From positions 1 to 38,057 of the forward strand of contig JAUIJC010000037.1 in the NCBI GenBank assembly GCA_030431525.1: a DNA stretch of 38,057 nt, written 5' to 3'. Under the pieces are notes generated by a model. That model worked only from the letters and a program-made list of their open reading frames with translations, did no database searches and had not been told where the DNA came from. Shown here piece by piece: positions 16,045-23,881 of the stretch. The stretch comes from Bacteroidia bacterium. Lineage in GTDB: Bacteria; Bacteroidota; Bacteroidia; Cytophagales; JAAEPT01. The position numbers and the translations under genes are program-made. The number at the start of each line of letters is the position of its first letter. Position 1 is the stretch's first letter.

Positions 16045-16212
16045 TTAGCGAAAGAAAAACAATAAACTGAACAAGTCGGCTTGTTCTTTTGCCCACTGTC
16101 CGCATCAACTTGATTTGTGATAGCTATGGCTATCCCTTCATCAACTTGATACGAACAGCGAACAAAATAACTGCGCCTTAGTTGCTCAATATATTATTTC
16201 ACTTTCGCTTAG
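16045..16212. repeat. Intergenic inverted-repeat element, copy 1
   Basis: The left arm (AGCGAAAGAAAAACAATAAA begins at 16047) and the right arm (TATTATTTCACTTTCGCTTA near 16192-16211) are imperfect inverted repeats of about 23 bases. Shorter copies of both arms occur at 24303-24365 and 21666-21720. The interior is unique to this copy: a GAACAAG/CTTGTTC hairpin (16069-16086), two direct copies of CATCAACTTGAT (16103-16114, 16139-16150) and, between them, a GATAGC/GCTATC hairpin (16119-16134). It occupies most of the gap between ftsX and the DUF3098 gene. There is no open reading frame worth calling inside it. Confidence 0.75.
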
Positions 16213-16240
16213 AACACTTATCAAAAGTTGGGAGCAAAGC

Positions 16241-17146
16241 TTAGTACAATTCATCCAAGGTCATGGATAAGTAGCGGCCAACAGCCCAATTGGAGCTGAA
16301 AAAGGCCACCGCAGCCCCGACAAGTGGGAGCGCGCCCAAAAGTATGAAAATGTTTTGGGAAACGAGCACATCCTTGAGGTCGGGAATTTGACTATAGAGG
16401 GCTTGGATGGCAATAAATGTTAGGGTAGAGGCGACAAGTCCAGAAAGAAATCCCTGAATAAGTGCCCTTTTGAGGAATGGCCTACGGATGAAGGCTGGCG
16501 TAGCGCCAACCAATTGCATGCTTCTAATGAGGAAGCGTTGGGAATAGAGCGCCAAGCGAATGGTGTTGTTCATCAGGGCCAGAATGATTCCCAATGCCAA
16601 ACTGGCAAAAATGAGTAGGAAAAGGGTGATTTTCCCAATGTTATGTTGGATGGATTGGAGGTCCATTTCCATCTGTTCATTGAAGGCCACCTCCGAGATT
16701 TCAGGTAGCTTTTCAATCTCGCTTTTAACGCCTTTTAGCTTTTCTAAAGGTGTGTACTCTGGAGCAATGCCAATAACAAAGGAAGGTTTCAAGGGATTGA
16801 TGTCCTCCAAAATAGGGGCAAAATCCTCATGTCCTTGAGCAATGAACTCCTTGTAAGCTTTTTCCTTTGAAATATAGGTGAGCTGCGGTTTGCCGTCTTC
16901 TTGGCGCACGTAAGGCTGGTTGGTCAAAATGGTCTCCACTTTGAGACGCGCGCTTTCTGAAATGTTATGCCTGAGATAAACGTGCAACTCAACGTGCTCC
17001 TTCAAATAGGAGCTTAGTCGGCCTCCATGGATGAGTATGGCTCCCAACAAACCAATAATGCCCAATGCAAGTGTAAGGCTGACAGTAACCATGAGGGAAG
17101 AATAACTTCCATGGCGTTTCTTCTTTTTGGGAGCACTTTTGGGCAT
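16241..17146 (-). CDS. ftsX: Cell-division ABC-transporter-like permease FtsX
   Basis: This 301-residue inner-membrane protein has the FtsX layout: a Lys-rich cytosolic start, helix 1 (about 20-42), a periplasmic domain of about 120 residues (VELHVYLRHNISESARLKVE, QPYVRQ, LTYISKEKAYKEF, NPLKPSFVI), then three helices. The family motif LRSMQLVGATPAFIRRPF-like stretch (RSMQLVGATPAFIRRPF) follows helix 2. With FtsE it controls peptidoglycan hydrolases at the septum; ftsE is not in this window. I prefer the ATG at 17146 over the GTG two codons upstream. It is the first gene of the ftsX - DUF3098 - uppP unit. Confidence 0.95.
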   Translation of the reverse strand: MPKSAPKKKKRHGSYSSLMVTVSLTLALGIIGLLGAILIHGGRLSSYLKEHVELHVYLRHNISESARLKVETILTNQPYVRQEDGKPQLTYISKEKAYKEFIAQGHEDFAPILEDINPLKPSFVIGIAPEYTPLEKLKGVKSEIEKLPEISEVAFNEQMEMDLQSIQHNIGKITLFLLIFASLALGIILALMNNTIRLALYSQRFLIRSMQLVGATPAFIRRPFLKRALIQGFLSGLVASTLTFIAIQALYSQIPDLKDVLVSQNIFILLGALPLVGAAVAFFSSNWAVGRYLSMTLDELY

Positions 17147-17280
17147 GGGCACTAAATTATCATATAGAAAAAGCGTCTAAAAATAGGGTCTTCATGCGCA
17201 AGGAACAATAAAAAAGCAAGGCAATGGTCGTGAAAAAATGTAATGGGTCATTTCCTGAATGCTACGAAGGAGCGAGGCAC

Positions 17281-17310
17281 AAAAAACTCCCCCGAAATTC
17301 GGAGGAGTTT
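17281..17310 (-). terminator. Intrinsic terminator after the LURP-one-like gene
   Basis: A long stem (about 17284-17296 with 17298-17310, one mismatch, tight AAT loop) is followed on the minus strand by T residues, 28 bases after the stop of the LURP-one-like gene. Confidence 0.88.
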
Positions 17311-17338
17311 AGCGTCAATATAAGACTTGTCAAAACGA

Positions 17339-17980
17339 CTACTCTTTCAAAACCATGTCGATACACATTACGGCACCGATGATGAGCAAACGCAATGGGT
17401 GGTTTTCTGGAACTTGGTCGCTGATGGTCAATACGTAGTTGTCAGCGGTTGTGAACATCTCTTTGGCCAAGCCAGCCCACTCTTTGGAAACATGAGCAAA
17501 CTCTTCGTTGTCCTTGATGAACTTGAAGTCCCAGCCGCTCCATTTTCCTTTAAGCTTACAAAGCTCGTTTTCTTGTGGGTCAAGTACAGCAAAGGCGCCG
17601 CCGATGCTGAAGAATTTTTGCTTGAACATACCAACCACTTGGTCGTTCTCGTCCAATACCTCAACCTTGGAAAGGAACAAAGAAACACCACGACGAACGG
17701 TAAGCAATTTTTTGCCTTGAGCGTCGCTGATTACCACCTCAAATGGGGTCATACGCTTGTAGTCCGTGAAGCGGAGGAACTTGGTGAAAAAGCCCAAGTT
17801 TGGCTCACGGCAAGTCATCATTAACTCCTGTGATTTAGGGTCAAGGATGTCATAGCTGTTGGAGGCTTTGAAAGCGCCTACGTGCTCCTTAACAAAAAAG
17901 GAGTTGGCGTTGATAGGGCTGGATACAAGGGCTTGCTCTTCTTGTACCAAAGGTTGTTGGGTGGTAGTAGTTTCGCTCAT
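17339..17980 (-). CDS. LURP-one / phospholipid-scramblase-like protein
   Basis: This 213-residue soluble protein has the tubby-like barrel pattern of the LURP-one and scramblase-related families: FFVKEHVGAFKASNSYDILDPKSQELMMTCRE, then PFEVVISDAQGKKLLTVRRGVSLFLSKVEVLDENDQVVGMFKQKFFSIGGAFAVLDPQENELCKLKG, repeating the strand-turn rhythm DxxGxxL and ending in a hydrophobic helix (LRLLIIGAVMCIDMVL). That final helix matches the buried helix of the barrel. The bacterial role is not established; membrane binding or stress signalling has been proposed for relatives. It is monocistronic, with a terminator on each side. Confidence 0.8.
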   Translation of the reverse strand: MSETTTTQQPLVQEEQALVSSPINANSFFVKEHVGAFKASNSYDILDPKSQELMMTCREPNLGFFTKFLRFTDYKRMTPFEVVISDAQGKKLLTVRRGVSLFLSKVEVLDENDQVVGMFKQKFFSIGGAFAVLDPQENELCKLKGKWSGWDFKFIKDNEEFAHVSKEWAGLAKEMFTTADNYVLTISDQVPENHPLRLLIIGAVMCIDMVLKE

Positions 17981-18125
17981 AGTCGTAAAGTTTTGAAAAA
18001 CGCTTCGGTTGGTCCAAAAGTCAAAAGTTTGTTACCAAGACCAAAAACTAAATAAAGCTATAGTCTTTTATAAAAACAAAGTTTTAAGGGTGCTATTCCA
18101 TTGATTCCCTTGGTTTTTATCCATT

Positions 18126-18156
18126 AAAAAAAGCCATCCGCAGTGCAGATGGCTTT
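18126..18156 (-). terminator. Intrinsic terminator after the anti-sigma-like gene
   Basis: A 9-base perfect stem (AAAGCCATC 18130-18138 with GATGGCTTT 18148-18156) continues into a partly paired loop, and a T-run follows on the minus strand. Confidence 0.92.
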
Positions 18157-18184
18157 ATCAAATTATTGTCGGAAGCTTCCGAGC

Positions 18185-19045
18185 TTATTTCTGTTGTAAG
18201 GCTTTAATCACCTGAGGGTCATTAACCTTTACAAGTTTCGTCAGCTTGCCCGTATTGTGAATTTCGTAGAAGGCCTTATCGTAGTTCAAATACAAGACGT
18301 CCTTGTTATAGCTCAATTCATAAACCGTAGGCGTATCCTTGCTGAAATCTCCGACCAAGGTTAAGTGTTCGCCGTCGTATTTATAATGGAAGCGGTTGCG
18401 CTTTTTCTCAATGGTTGGAATGATGCCCGTTTGTTCCACTTGCTCTTTTGAGATGGTTGGGATTTCACTTTCCACGTTGTCATCAAAGGTTGGGAGCTCA
18501 TCACCATTTTCATCAGGAAGTGTCGGCATGACAGGAACCTTAGGCGTAACCACCTCATTTTTCGGTTCCGCTGCGGAAGCTGGTTCCTCAGTGACTACAG
18601 CCAAGGATTCAGCCAACTCATTGGTGTCTTCTGTTTCTGCGATTATAACCGTAGAAGATTCAGGAACTTCTTGGTTAGCGTTCGCATCCTCTTTCGGTGT
18701 GGTGTCTACCACTACAGACTCGTTAGAAACCTGCTCTGGAGTGTCTTGAAGATCGAGGCCAAAGAAAAGGGCCAAACCACCCAAGGCCAATCCACCTCCA
18801 ATCAAAGAAGGCATCAACCAATTTCCAGTCGATTTTGGAGGAGTAACCTTTACTTGTTTGAGGCGCTGTTTCAGCTCGGCGCGACGTTGCGCCTTCAGTC
18901 CCTCAATGATGTCCCTTTGCAGGTCCACTTCCTGTTTGAAGCCTGCGTCTTGGTTCATCAACTCTTCGATTTTTTTCACTTCCTCGTTGGAAAGATTCCC
19001 GCGAAAATAATCGTCAAGTTTTTCTATGTAGTCGTTATGTGCCAT
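18185..19045 (-). CDS. Putative anti-sigma factor, single-pass membrane protein
   Basis: This 286-residue protein has a cytosolic N-terminus (about 1-75: DYIEKLDDYFRGNLSNEEVKKIEELMNQDAGFKQEVDLQRDIIEGLKA) like the helical start of Bacteroidota anti-sigma proteins, one membrane helix (about 76-97, Gly/Leu-rich), an acidic Val/Pro/Glu/Thr-rich linker (about 100-215) and a C-terminal domain of about 70 residues (HYKYDGEHLTLVGDFSKDTPTVYEL onwards) that I do not recognise. Its stop lies before a strong terminator, and its start is 97 bases after the stop of an ECF sigma gene on the same strand. The pairing supports an anti-sigma role in the inner membrane, with the outer domain sensing envelope state; this is inferred. 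Confidence 0.68.
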   Translation of the reverse strand: MAHNDYIEKLDDYFRGNLSNEEVKKIEELMNQDAGFKQEVDLQRDIIEGLKAQRRAELKQRLKQVKVTPPKSTGNWLMPSLIGGGLALGGLALFFGLDLQDTPEQVSNESVVVDTTPKEDANANQEVPESSTVIIAETEDTNELAESLAVVTEEPASAAEPKNEVVTPKVPVMPTLPDENGDELPTFDDNVESEIPTISKEQVEQTGIIPTIEKKRNRFHYKYDGEHLTLVGDFSKDTPTVYELSYNKDVLYLNYDKAFYEIHNTGKLTKLVKVNDPQVIKALQQK

Positions 19046-19141
19046 AGGCAGTCGGAGTCAGATCGTATCGTAGGAAAGCAAGTATCCTACCTAAAAAGAT
19101 TATGAATGTAATCTCTACTATTTAGGTGTATATGATTGACG

Positions 19142-19687
19142 TTAGTCCATAAAGTCGCTGGCTTTGTAGGTCTCTAAAACCTTCTTGTCCAACGCCTTTT
19201 TGCATTTATACTTTTTTGTTTTTGCCGTGTCCGCATTAGAGAATCCCATGCGTTCGGCGATTTCTTTCATCGAAATGCCATCGAAATAGTAGAGGGTCAG
19301 CACTTTCTGACAAGTTTCGCCCAAAGCGGCGATGCATTGGCGCACGGCTTTGATTCGCTCTTGCTGATCAAAGTCCATTTCTTCGCCCCCTTCTTTGACA
19401 TATTCAGGGTTCGCAAATCGTTTTTTGCGATCCAGCTCTTTAAGCCACAGGTTTCTACAAATGCTGTAGATATAGGTGCTAATTTTTGAGGTCAGCTCCA
19501 GATTTTTAGAAGAAACCTTTTCCCAAAAAACAACCAATGCGTCTTGGTAAATGTCCTCGGCTTCTTCAATAGTTCCGTTGTTTTTAAGCACCATTTGAGT
19601 CATCATCCGATAGTACTTTTGGTACAGATAATCCAAGGCACTCTCGTCGCCTTGTTCGATTTTTTGGATGATTTCAGCGTCTTTCAT
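19142..19687 (-). CDS. ECF-type RNA polymerase sigma factor
   Basis: This 181-residue sigma-70 of the extracytoplasmic-function class has region 2 at about 20-90 (DYLYQKYYRMMTQMVLKNNG, AEDIYQDALVVFWEKV, ISTYIYSICRNLWLKELDRKK) and region 4 at about 115-165 (CIAALGETCQKVLTLYYFDGISMKEIAERMGFSNADTAKTKKYKCKKAL). It has the canonical DIYQDALVVFW core-binding segment and a helix-turn-helix near the C-terminus. The putative anti-sigma gene follows directly. The pair faces a divergent acyl-CoA carboxylase gene, and the 188-base gap between them should hold both promoters, though I could not place them. Targets are unknown. Confidence 0.93.
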   Translation of the reverse strand: MKDAEIIQKIEQGDESALDYLYQKYYRMMTQMVLKNNGTIEEAEDIYQDALVVFWEKVSSKNLELTSKISTYIYSICRNLWLKELDRKKRFANPEYVKEGGEEMDFDQQERIKAVRQCIAALGETCQKVLTLYYFDGISMKEIAERMGFSNADTAKTKKYKCKKALDKKVLETYKASDFMD

Positions 19688-19875
19688 GATGGCTCTAAAA
19701 ACCCGCAGCTCTGACAGTGTATCTGTGGCTAAAGCAAAAGGTAAACGGGGGCGGGAAAAATTATTTCGTGGAAGTTACATATTCATGCCCCTGACAACCA
19801 AATTTTGACCCGTTATCTGTTTTTGTTCGTATATGGGGGAATAGGAGGTTGAAGGGAAATTTTTACCAAACCAGT

Positions 19876-21510
19876 ATGGACGTGGAATTGGAATTCAACA
19901 TCAACGAAGATTACCATCGGGGACTTTGCGCCAATTTGAGGGAGAGGTTAAGGAAAGTGGAGCGTGGAGGAGGCGATAAAAAGATTGCCCGAGAGCATGA
20001 GCGCGGTAAGATGACGGCAAGGGAGCGGGTCAGTTTTTTGTTGGATAAGGGGTCTGATTACTATGAGATTGGAGCCTTTGCGGCCGACGGAATGTATGCG
20101 GAATATGGAGGTTGTCCATCAGCAGGTGTAGTGGTGGTTATCGGCAGGGTAAGTGGCAGGCAATGTGTGATTGTAGCGAATGATGCGACTGTGAAAGCTG
20201 GGGCATGGTTTCCAATGACGGCCAAGAAGAATTTGCGAGCGCAGGAAATTGCCATGGAAAATCGGATTCCGATCATCTATTTGGTGGACAGCGCTGGGGT
20301 TTTCCTCCCTTTGCAAGACGAGATTTTCCCTGACAAAGAACATTTCGGGCGAATTTTCAGGAACAATGCTAAAATGTCTGCAATGGGCATTGTGCAGGTC
20401 GCAGCCATTATGGGGAGCTGTGTGGCTGGCGGAGCCTATTTGCCCATTATGTCTGATGAGGCCATGATGGTGGAGAAAACAGGAACGGTGTTTTTGGCGG
20501 GTTCCTATTTGGTCAAGGCCGCCATTGGCGAAACGATTGACAATGAAACTTTGGGTGGAGCGCATACTCACAATGCCATTTCAGGCGTCGCGGATTATCA
20601 ATATGATTCTGATGAAGAATGCCTGAAGGGCATCCGTGATATTTTTTCTCGAATGGGTAAACAGGCAGGTGCAGGCTTCGATCGTATCAAGGCAAGGAAA
20701 CCTGTAAAATCCCCTCAGTCCCTTTTTGGAATATTGCCAAAGGATGGAGTGAAGCCTTATAATATGCGTTCTGTTTTGGAGCGGATTGTTGATGGTTCCG
20801 AATTACAGGAATACAAGGAGCAGTATGGGCAGACCTTGATTTGCGCCTATGCCAGAATTGATGGTTGGGCGGTAGGCATTGTGGCGAATCAACGCACTGT
20901 GGTCAAAAACGGGAAAAAGGAGATGCAGATGGGTGGGGTGATTTATGGTGATGCGGCTGACAAGGCAGCGAGGTTTGTCATGAATTGCAACCAGAAACGC
21001 ATTCCTCTGGTGTTTTTTCAGGATGTCTCAGGTTTTATGGTGGGGAGCAAGGCTGAGCATGGCGGTATCATTAAGGATGGAGCAAAACTGGTGAGTGCCA
21101 TGGCCAACTCTGTGGTTCCGAAGTTTACGGTGGTGGTGGGGAATTCCTTTGGGGCTGGAAACTATGCCATGTGTGGCAAGGCCTATGACCCAAGGCTGAT
21201 GTTGGCTTGGCCATCGGCAAAATTGGCCGTGATGAGTGGGGCTTCTGCGGCTAAGACTCTACTTCAAATCAAAAAGTCCACCTTAGAACGCCAAGGGAAA
21301 AAGTTGACCGCCAAAGAGGAGCAGCGGCTATTGGAGGATATTACAAGCCGTTATGAAGAGCAACTTTCGCCGTATTACGCGGCGGCTCGCTTGTGGATTG
21401 ACGCTATCATTTCCCCTTTGGATACGCGCAGGTGGCTGGCCAATGGCATTGAACTTGCGAATAATGCTCCATTGGAGAAAGCCTATAATGCAGGGATTTT
21501 ACAGACATAG
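19876..21510 (+). CDS. Acyl-CoA carboxylase carboxyltransferase (beta) subunit
   Basis: This 544-residue carboxyltransferase moves the carboxyl group from biotin to an acyl-CoA. ReERGKMTARERVSFLLDKGS, GVVVVIGRVSGRQCVIVANDATVKAGAW, and the CoA/oxyanion segments (MGSCVAGGAYLPIMSDEAMM, VVVGNSFGAGNYAMCGKAYDPR) are present. VDSAGVFLPLQDEIFPDKEHFGRIFRNNA is nearer to methylcrotonyl-CoA carboxylase than to the propionyl-CoA enzyme. I start at the ATG at 19876; a TTG at 19849 is possible but its Shine-Dalgarno spacing is too short. Biotin carboxylase and biotin carrier genes are absent on both sides, so its partner must be elsewhere. Confidence 0.9.
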   Translation: MDVELEFNINEDYHRGLCANLRERLRKVERGGGDKKIAREHERGKMTARERVSFLLDKGSDYYEIGAFAADGMYAEYGGCPSAGVVVVIGRVSGRQCVIVANDATVKAGAWFPMTAKKNLRAQEIAMENRIPIIYLVDSAGVFLPLQDEIFPDKEHFGRIFRNNAKMSAMGIVQVAAIMGSCVAGGAYLPIMSDEAMMVEKTGTVFLAGSYLVKAAIGETIDNETLGGAHTHNAISGVADYQYDSDEECLKGIRDIFSRMGKQAGAGFDRIKARKPVKSPQSLFGILPKDGVKPYNMRSVLERIVDGSELQEYKEQYGQTLICAYARIDGWAVGIVANQRTVVKNGKKEMQMGGVIYGDAADKAARFVMNCNQKRIPLVFFQDVSGFMVGSKAEHGGIIKDGAKLVSAMANSVVPKFTVVVGNSFGAGNYAMCGKAYDPRLMLAWPSAKLAVMSGASAAKTLLQIKKSTLERQGKKLTAKEEQRLLEDITSRYEEQLSPYYAAARLWIDAIISPLDTRRWLANGIELANNAPLEKAYNAGILQT

Positions 21511-21539
21511 GACTTTGTTTGGGACAAATACAAGACCTT

Positions 21540-21597
21540 AGACATTAGAGTTCAGCTCTCGTAATTGCTAAGTTCTAATGTCTCAACTCTAATGTCT
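21540..21597. repeat. 13-base inverted repeat with a third, direct copy
   Basis: AGACATTAGAGTT (21540-21552) is perfectly complementary to AACTCTAATGTCT (21585-21597). AGTTCTAATGTCT (21571-21583) repeats the right arm with one or two changes, so the left arm could pair with either. No T-run follows, so this is not a clear terminator. It lies 30 bases after the carboxylase stop. Confidence 0.6.
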
Positions 21598-21665
21598 GAC
21601 AAGCACAGCCCTAAACTAATTTTGAATTTACCGTGTTATGGAAACGGAATTGTTTGGCAAATTTG

Positions 21666-21720
21666 CCTAAGTAAAAGAAGAAACTGACTGGGACAGGTTA
21701 TTATTTTTCTTTTGCTAATG
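21666..21720. repeat. Intergenic inverted-repeat element, copy 3 (degenerate)
   Basis: The right arm at about 21694-21720 (GTTATTATTTTTCTTTTGCT core) matches the right arms of the copies at 16.2 and 24.3 kb in about 16 of 20 bases. The left arm (about 21666-21686, TAAGTAAAAGAAGAAACTG core) is shorter by a few bases. The two arms face each other across about seven bases. It sits just ahead of the SirB1-like gene. Confidence 0.5.
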
Positions 21721-21739
21721 AATATGTGAATACAGGTTT

Positions 21740-22573
21740 ATGGATGCAAAAGAGATAAAGGCGTTGATTTCCCTATTGGAGGATCCTGACCATGAGGTTT
21801 CCCGCATGGTGGAGGATAAGATTGTGTCAATGGGAGAGGACATCATTCCTTTTCTTGAAGAGGAATGGGAGGGAAGCCTTGATCCTTTTTTGCAAGAGCG
21901 CATCGAAAACTTGGTGCATAACATGCAATTCCAGTCGGTGAAAGACCGACTAAAAATGTGGGTGGATTGTGGAGCCGAGGATTTGTTGGAGGGTATGTGG
22001 ATTGTGGCGACCTACCAATATCCAGATTTGGATAAGGCTTCATTGGTGGAGGAAGTAGAACAGCTTTTCCATCAAGTGTGGTTGGAAATGCGTGAGGAGA
22101 TGACGCCTTTGGAGCAGATTAAGGCCTTGAATAACGCCTTGTTCAAAAATCTCCGCTTTTCGGCGAATACCAGAAATTTCCATTCCCCAGCCAACTCCAT
22201 GTTGAACCAAGTGTTGGAGTCGCGGAAGGGAAATCCCATCACCCTTTCGGTGATTTATATGTTGGTCGCAAGAAAGTTGGACATGCCGGTTTATGGGGTA
22301 AATCTGCCCAACCTTTTTGTAACACTCTATAAATCTCCACTGACAGACTATTATATCAATCCCTTCAATCGGGGACTGGTTTTTTCTCGAAAGGAAATCG
22401 ACAGTTATCTCCGGCAATTGAAGCTGGAACCCAAAGATTCCTTTTACGAGCCTTGTACGAATTATGATATCGTCCGGCGGACGCTCAAAAATCTCTCATA
22501 TGCCTACAGTAAGCTCAATGATGAGGAAAAGGTAGAGGAGGTCAATGAGTTAGTGCGCTTGATGGCTGAATAA
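21740..22573 (+). CDS. SirB1/transglutaminase-like family protein
   Basis: This 277-residue soluble protein has an N-terminal helical region (about 1-90, HEAT-like: LISLLEDPDHEVSRMVEDKI) and a SirB1 transglutaminase-like core: ALNNALFKNLRFSANTRNFHSPANSMLNQVLESRKGNPITLSVIYMLVARKLDMPVYGVNLPNLFVTLY. The SML-VLE-RKGNPITLS block is the signature. In bona fide transglutaminases a Cys starts the helix after the NP motif; here it is Ser, so catalysis is doubtful. A tetratricopeptide-like tail (YDIVRRTLKNLSYAYSKLNDEEK) ends it. Function is unknown in bacteria. Confidence 0.8.
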   Translation: MDAKEIKALISLLEDPDHEVSRMVEDKIVSMGEDIIPFLEEEWEGSLDPFLQERIENLVHNMQFQSVKDRLKMWVDCGAEDLLEGMWIVATYQYPDLDKASLVEEVEQLFHQVWLEMREEMTPLEQIKALNNALFKNLRFSANTRNFHSPANSMLNQVLESRKGNPITLSVIYMLVARKLDMPVYGVNLPNLFVTLYKSPLTDYYINPFNRGLVFSRKEIDSYLRQLKLEPKDSFYEPCTNYDIVRRTLKNLSYAYSKLNDEEKVEEVNELVRLMAE

Positions 22574-22577
22574 GTGA

Positions 22578-22625
22578 AACGGGGGACTGAGTTATGAATG
22601 AAAATTCGATACTTGGTTCCCCGTT
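22578..22625 (+). terminator. Possible terminator hairpin after the SirB1-like gene
   Basis: AACGGGGGAC (22578-22587) pairs with GTTCCCCGTT (22616-22625) with one G-U pair, across a 28-base loop, and is followed by GAATTTTATT. The loop is long and the T-run short, so termination is uncertain. Confidence 0.4.
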
Positions 22626-22750
22626 GAATTTTATTGCTGTGCATTCCCTATTTTTACCCATTGAAAAAATTCTGGAGTTAGTTTTTGAGCTCGAATGGAG
22701 TAGTTGGTAGGCGCAGGATTTTTCAGGAATTCCATAATTGACGAATAGAC

Positions 22751-23419
22751 ATGGCACTTACGGCGCGGGAAATTGAACGCAAAACTTTTGAGAAACGCTT
22801 GCGGGGTTTTGATCCTCAGGAGGTTGAGGCGTACATGAAGGTTATTGCAAAGGACTGGGAGCGTTTGGTAGAGCAGAACAAGGAGCAGAAGGCCCGATTG
22901 GAAAAAGCTGACAGGGAGTTGGCTCAACTCCGTGAGGTCGAGCAGTCCTTGTTCAAAACGCTGAAGACTGCCGAGGACACCAGCACTAACATGGTCGAGC
23001 AGGCCAATAAGGAGGCGGATTTGAAAATCAAAGAAGCCGAGGTAGAAGGGGAGTCCATTGTTCGTGAAGCACGTCAGCAAGCCAAGAAAATCATTGCGGA
23101 TGCAGAACAAATGGCCCGTGACACTGCTGGCAAAATGCGTGAGGATTTGAGAGAGTTGGAGATGGAATTCCGCACCGCGGAAAACTATCGCGACAATCTC
23201 TTGATGGAGTTGAAGAACCTTGCGAATGATGCGTTGACCCGTGTGGAGCGTATGAATGCCAATAAGGTGGTGTTGAAGCGTGAAAACTACCAGCCTGAAG
23301 AAAAGGAGGTGGAAGAAACACCAGATTTTGAGTTCAAGGTGAACACCAGCTTCGAGCCAGAGACTGAGGAATTGAAAAATGATGAAGGTGAAGAGGGTTC
23401 CTTCTTCGATGAGCTTTAA
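22751..23419 (+). CDS. DivIVA-domain coiled-coil protein
   Basis: This 222-residue protein starts with the DivIVA N-terminal motif (TAREIERKTFEKRLRGFDPQEVEAYMK, about 4-30), known to dimerise and bind membranes at curved or septal sites in other bacteria. A long coiled coil follows to about 175 (EQNKEQKARLEKADRELAQ, then ATP-synthase-b-like heptads KEADLKIKEAEVEGESIVREARQQAKK). The end is acidic and disordered, with repeats of Glu and Asp after a NANKVVLKRENYQPEEKE stretch. It is likely a scaffold at the cell envelope. A terminator separates it from folB. Confidence 0.88.
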   Translation: MALTAREIERKTFEKRLRGFDPQEVEAYMKVIAKDWERLVEQNKEQKARLEKADRELAQLREVEQSLFKTLKTAEDTSTNMVEQANKEADLKIKEAEVEGESIVREARQQAKKIIADAEQMARDTAGKMREDLRELEMEFRTAENYRDNLLMELKNLANDALTRVERMNANKVVLKRENYQPEEKEVEETPDFEFKVNTSFEPETEELKNDEGEEGSFFDEL

Positions 23420-23441
23420 TTGAAATAGAGATTGAAATTAG

Positions 23442-23485
23442 AAGGCACGAAACAGCCATTGGCTTTGTTTCGTGCCTTTTGATTT
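23442..23485 (+). terminator. Intrinsic terminator after the DivIVA gene
   Basis: A 13-base perfect stem (23442-23454 with 23466-23478) encloses a further GCC-ATT-GGC paired core and is followed by TTGATTTTT. It lies 23 bases after the stop and 18 bases before the folB start. Confidence 0.93.
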
Positions 23486-23503
23486 TTCTAAGGAACGATT
23501 CGT

Positions 23504-23881
23504 ATGCAAGGAGATTACGACTTAGTCGCGTTGGAAGGCTTGGAGTTTTTTGCGCTTCATGGATTCCATCCACAAGAAGGGAAAACGGGAAACCGCTTTG
23601 TTGTGGATGTGCAGGTTTACACGGATTTTGAGGCGGCAGGCAAGGCGGATGACTTATCCAAAACAGTGGATTATCAAGTCGTTTATCAAATCGTCAAAGA
23701 GGAGATGGCGATTCCTTCCAAATTGCTCGAAACGGTGTTGGCTCGCATCGTGGACCGCTTGCATTCCCAATGCCGTGAGGCCATAAAAAGTGTGGAGATT
23801 AGCATCTCAAAGATTTCTCCAGCTTTGGGAGGACCTTGTGGTTGCTCCAAGGTGGCGATGCGCCGGAGCTTTACGCGTTAA
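23504..23881 (+). CDS. folB: Dihydroneopterin aldolase
   Basis: This 125-residue enzyme of folate synthesis cleaves 7,8-dihydroneopterin to the hydroxymethyl pterin. The fold pattern is LEGLEFFALHGFHPQEGKTGNRFVVDVQV, with Glu25 at the active-site Glu position, Tyr57 in VDYQVVYQIVKEEM, Glu76 in KLLETVLARI (pterin-binding) and Lys103 in ISKISPALGG (catalytic). Length and order match the family. The C-terminus CGCSKVAMRRSFTR replaces the usual short end. Its stop overlaps that of the convergent HesB gene by eleven bases. Confidence 0.93.
   Translation: MQGDYDLVALEGLEFFALHGFHPQEGKTGNRFVVDVQVYTDFEAAGKADDLSKTVDYQVVYQIVKEEMAIPSKLLETVLARIVDRLHSQCREAIKSVEISISKISPALGGPCGCSKVAMRRSFTR

Noticed and set aside
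16016-16108. N-terminal extension of the DUF3098 gene from an ATG at 16108
   Set aside because: The extra 31 residues are encoded by repeat-element sequence and are not family-like; the internal ATG at 16015 starts exactly at the conserved segment.
17327-17824. A 165-codon open frame on the plus strand
   Set aside because: It is antisense to the LURP-one-like gene, has no recognisable motif and covers its terminator side; a codon-bias shadow.
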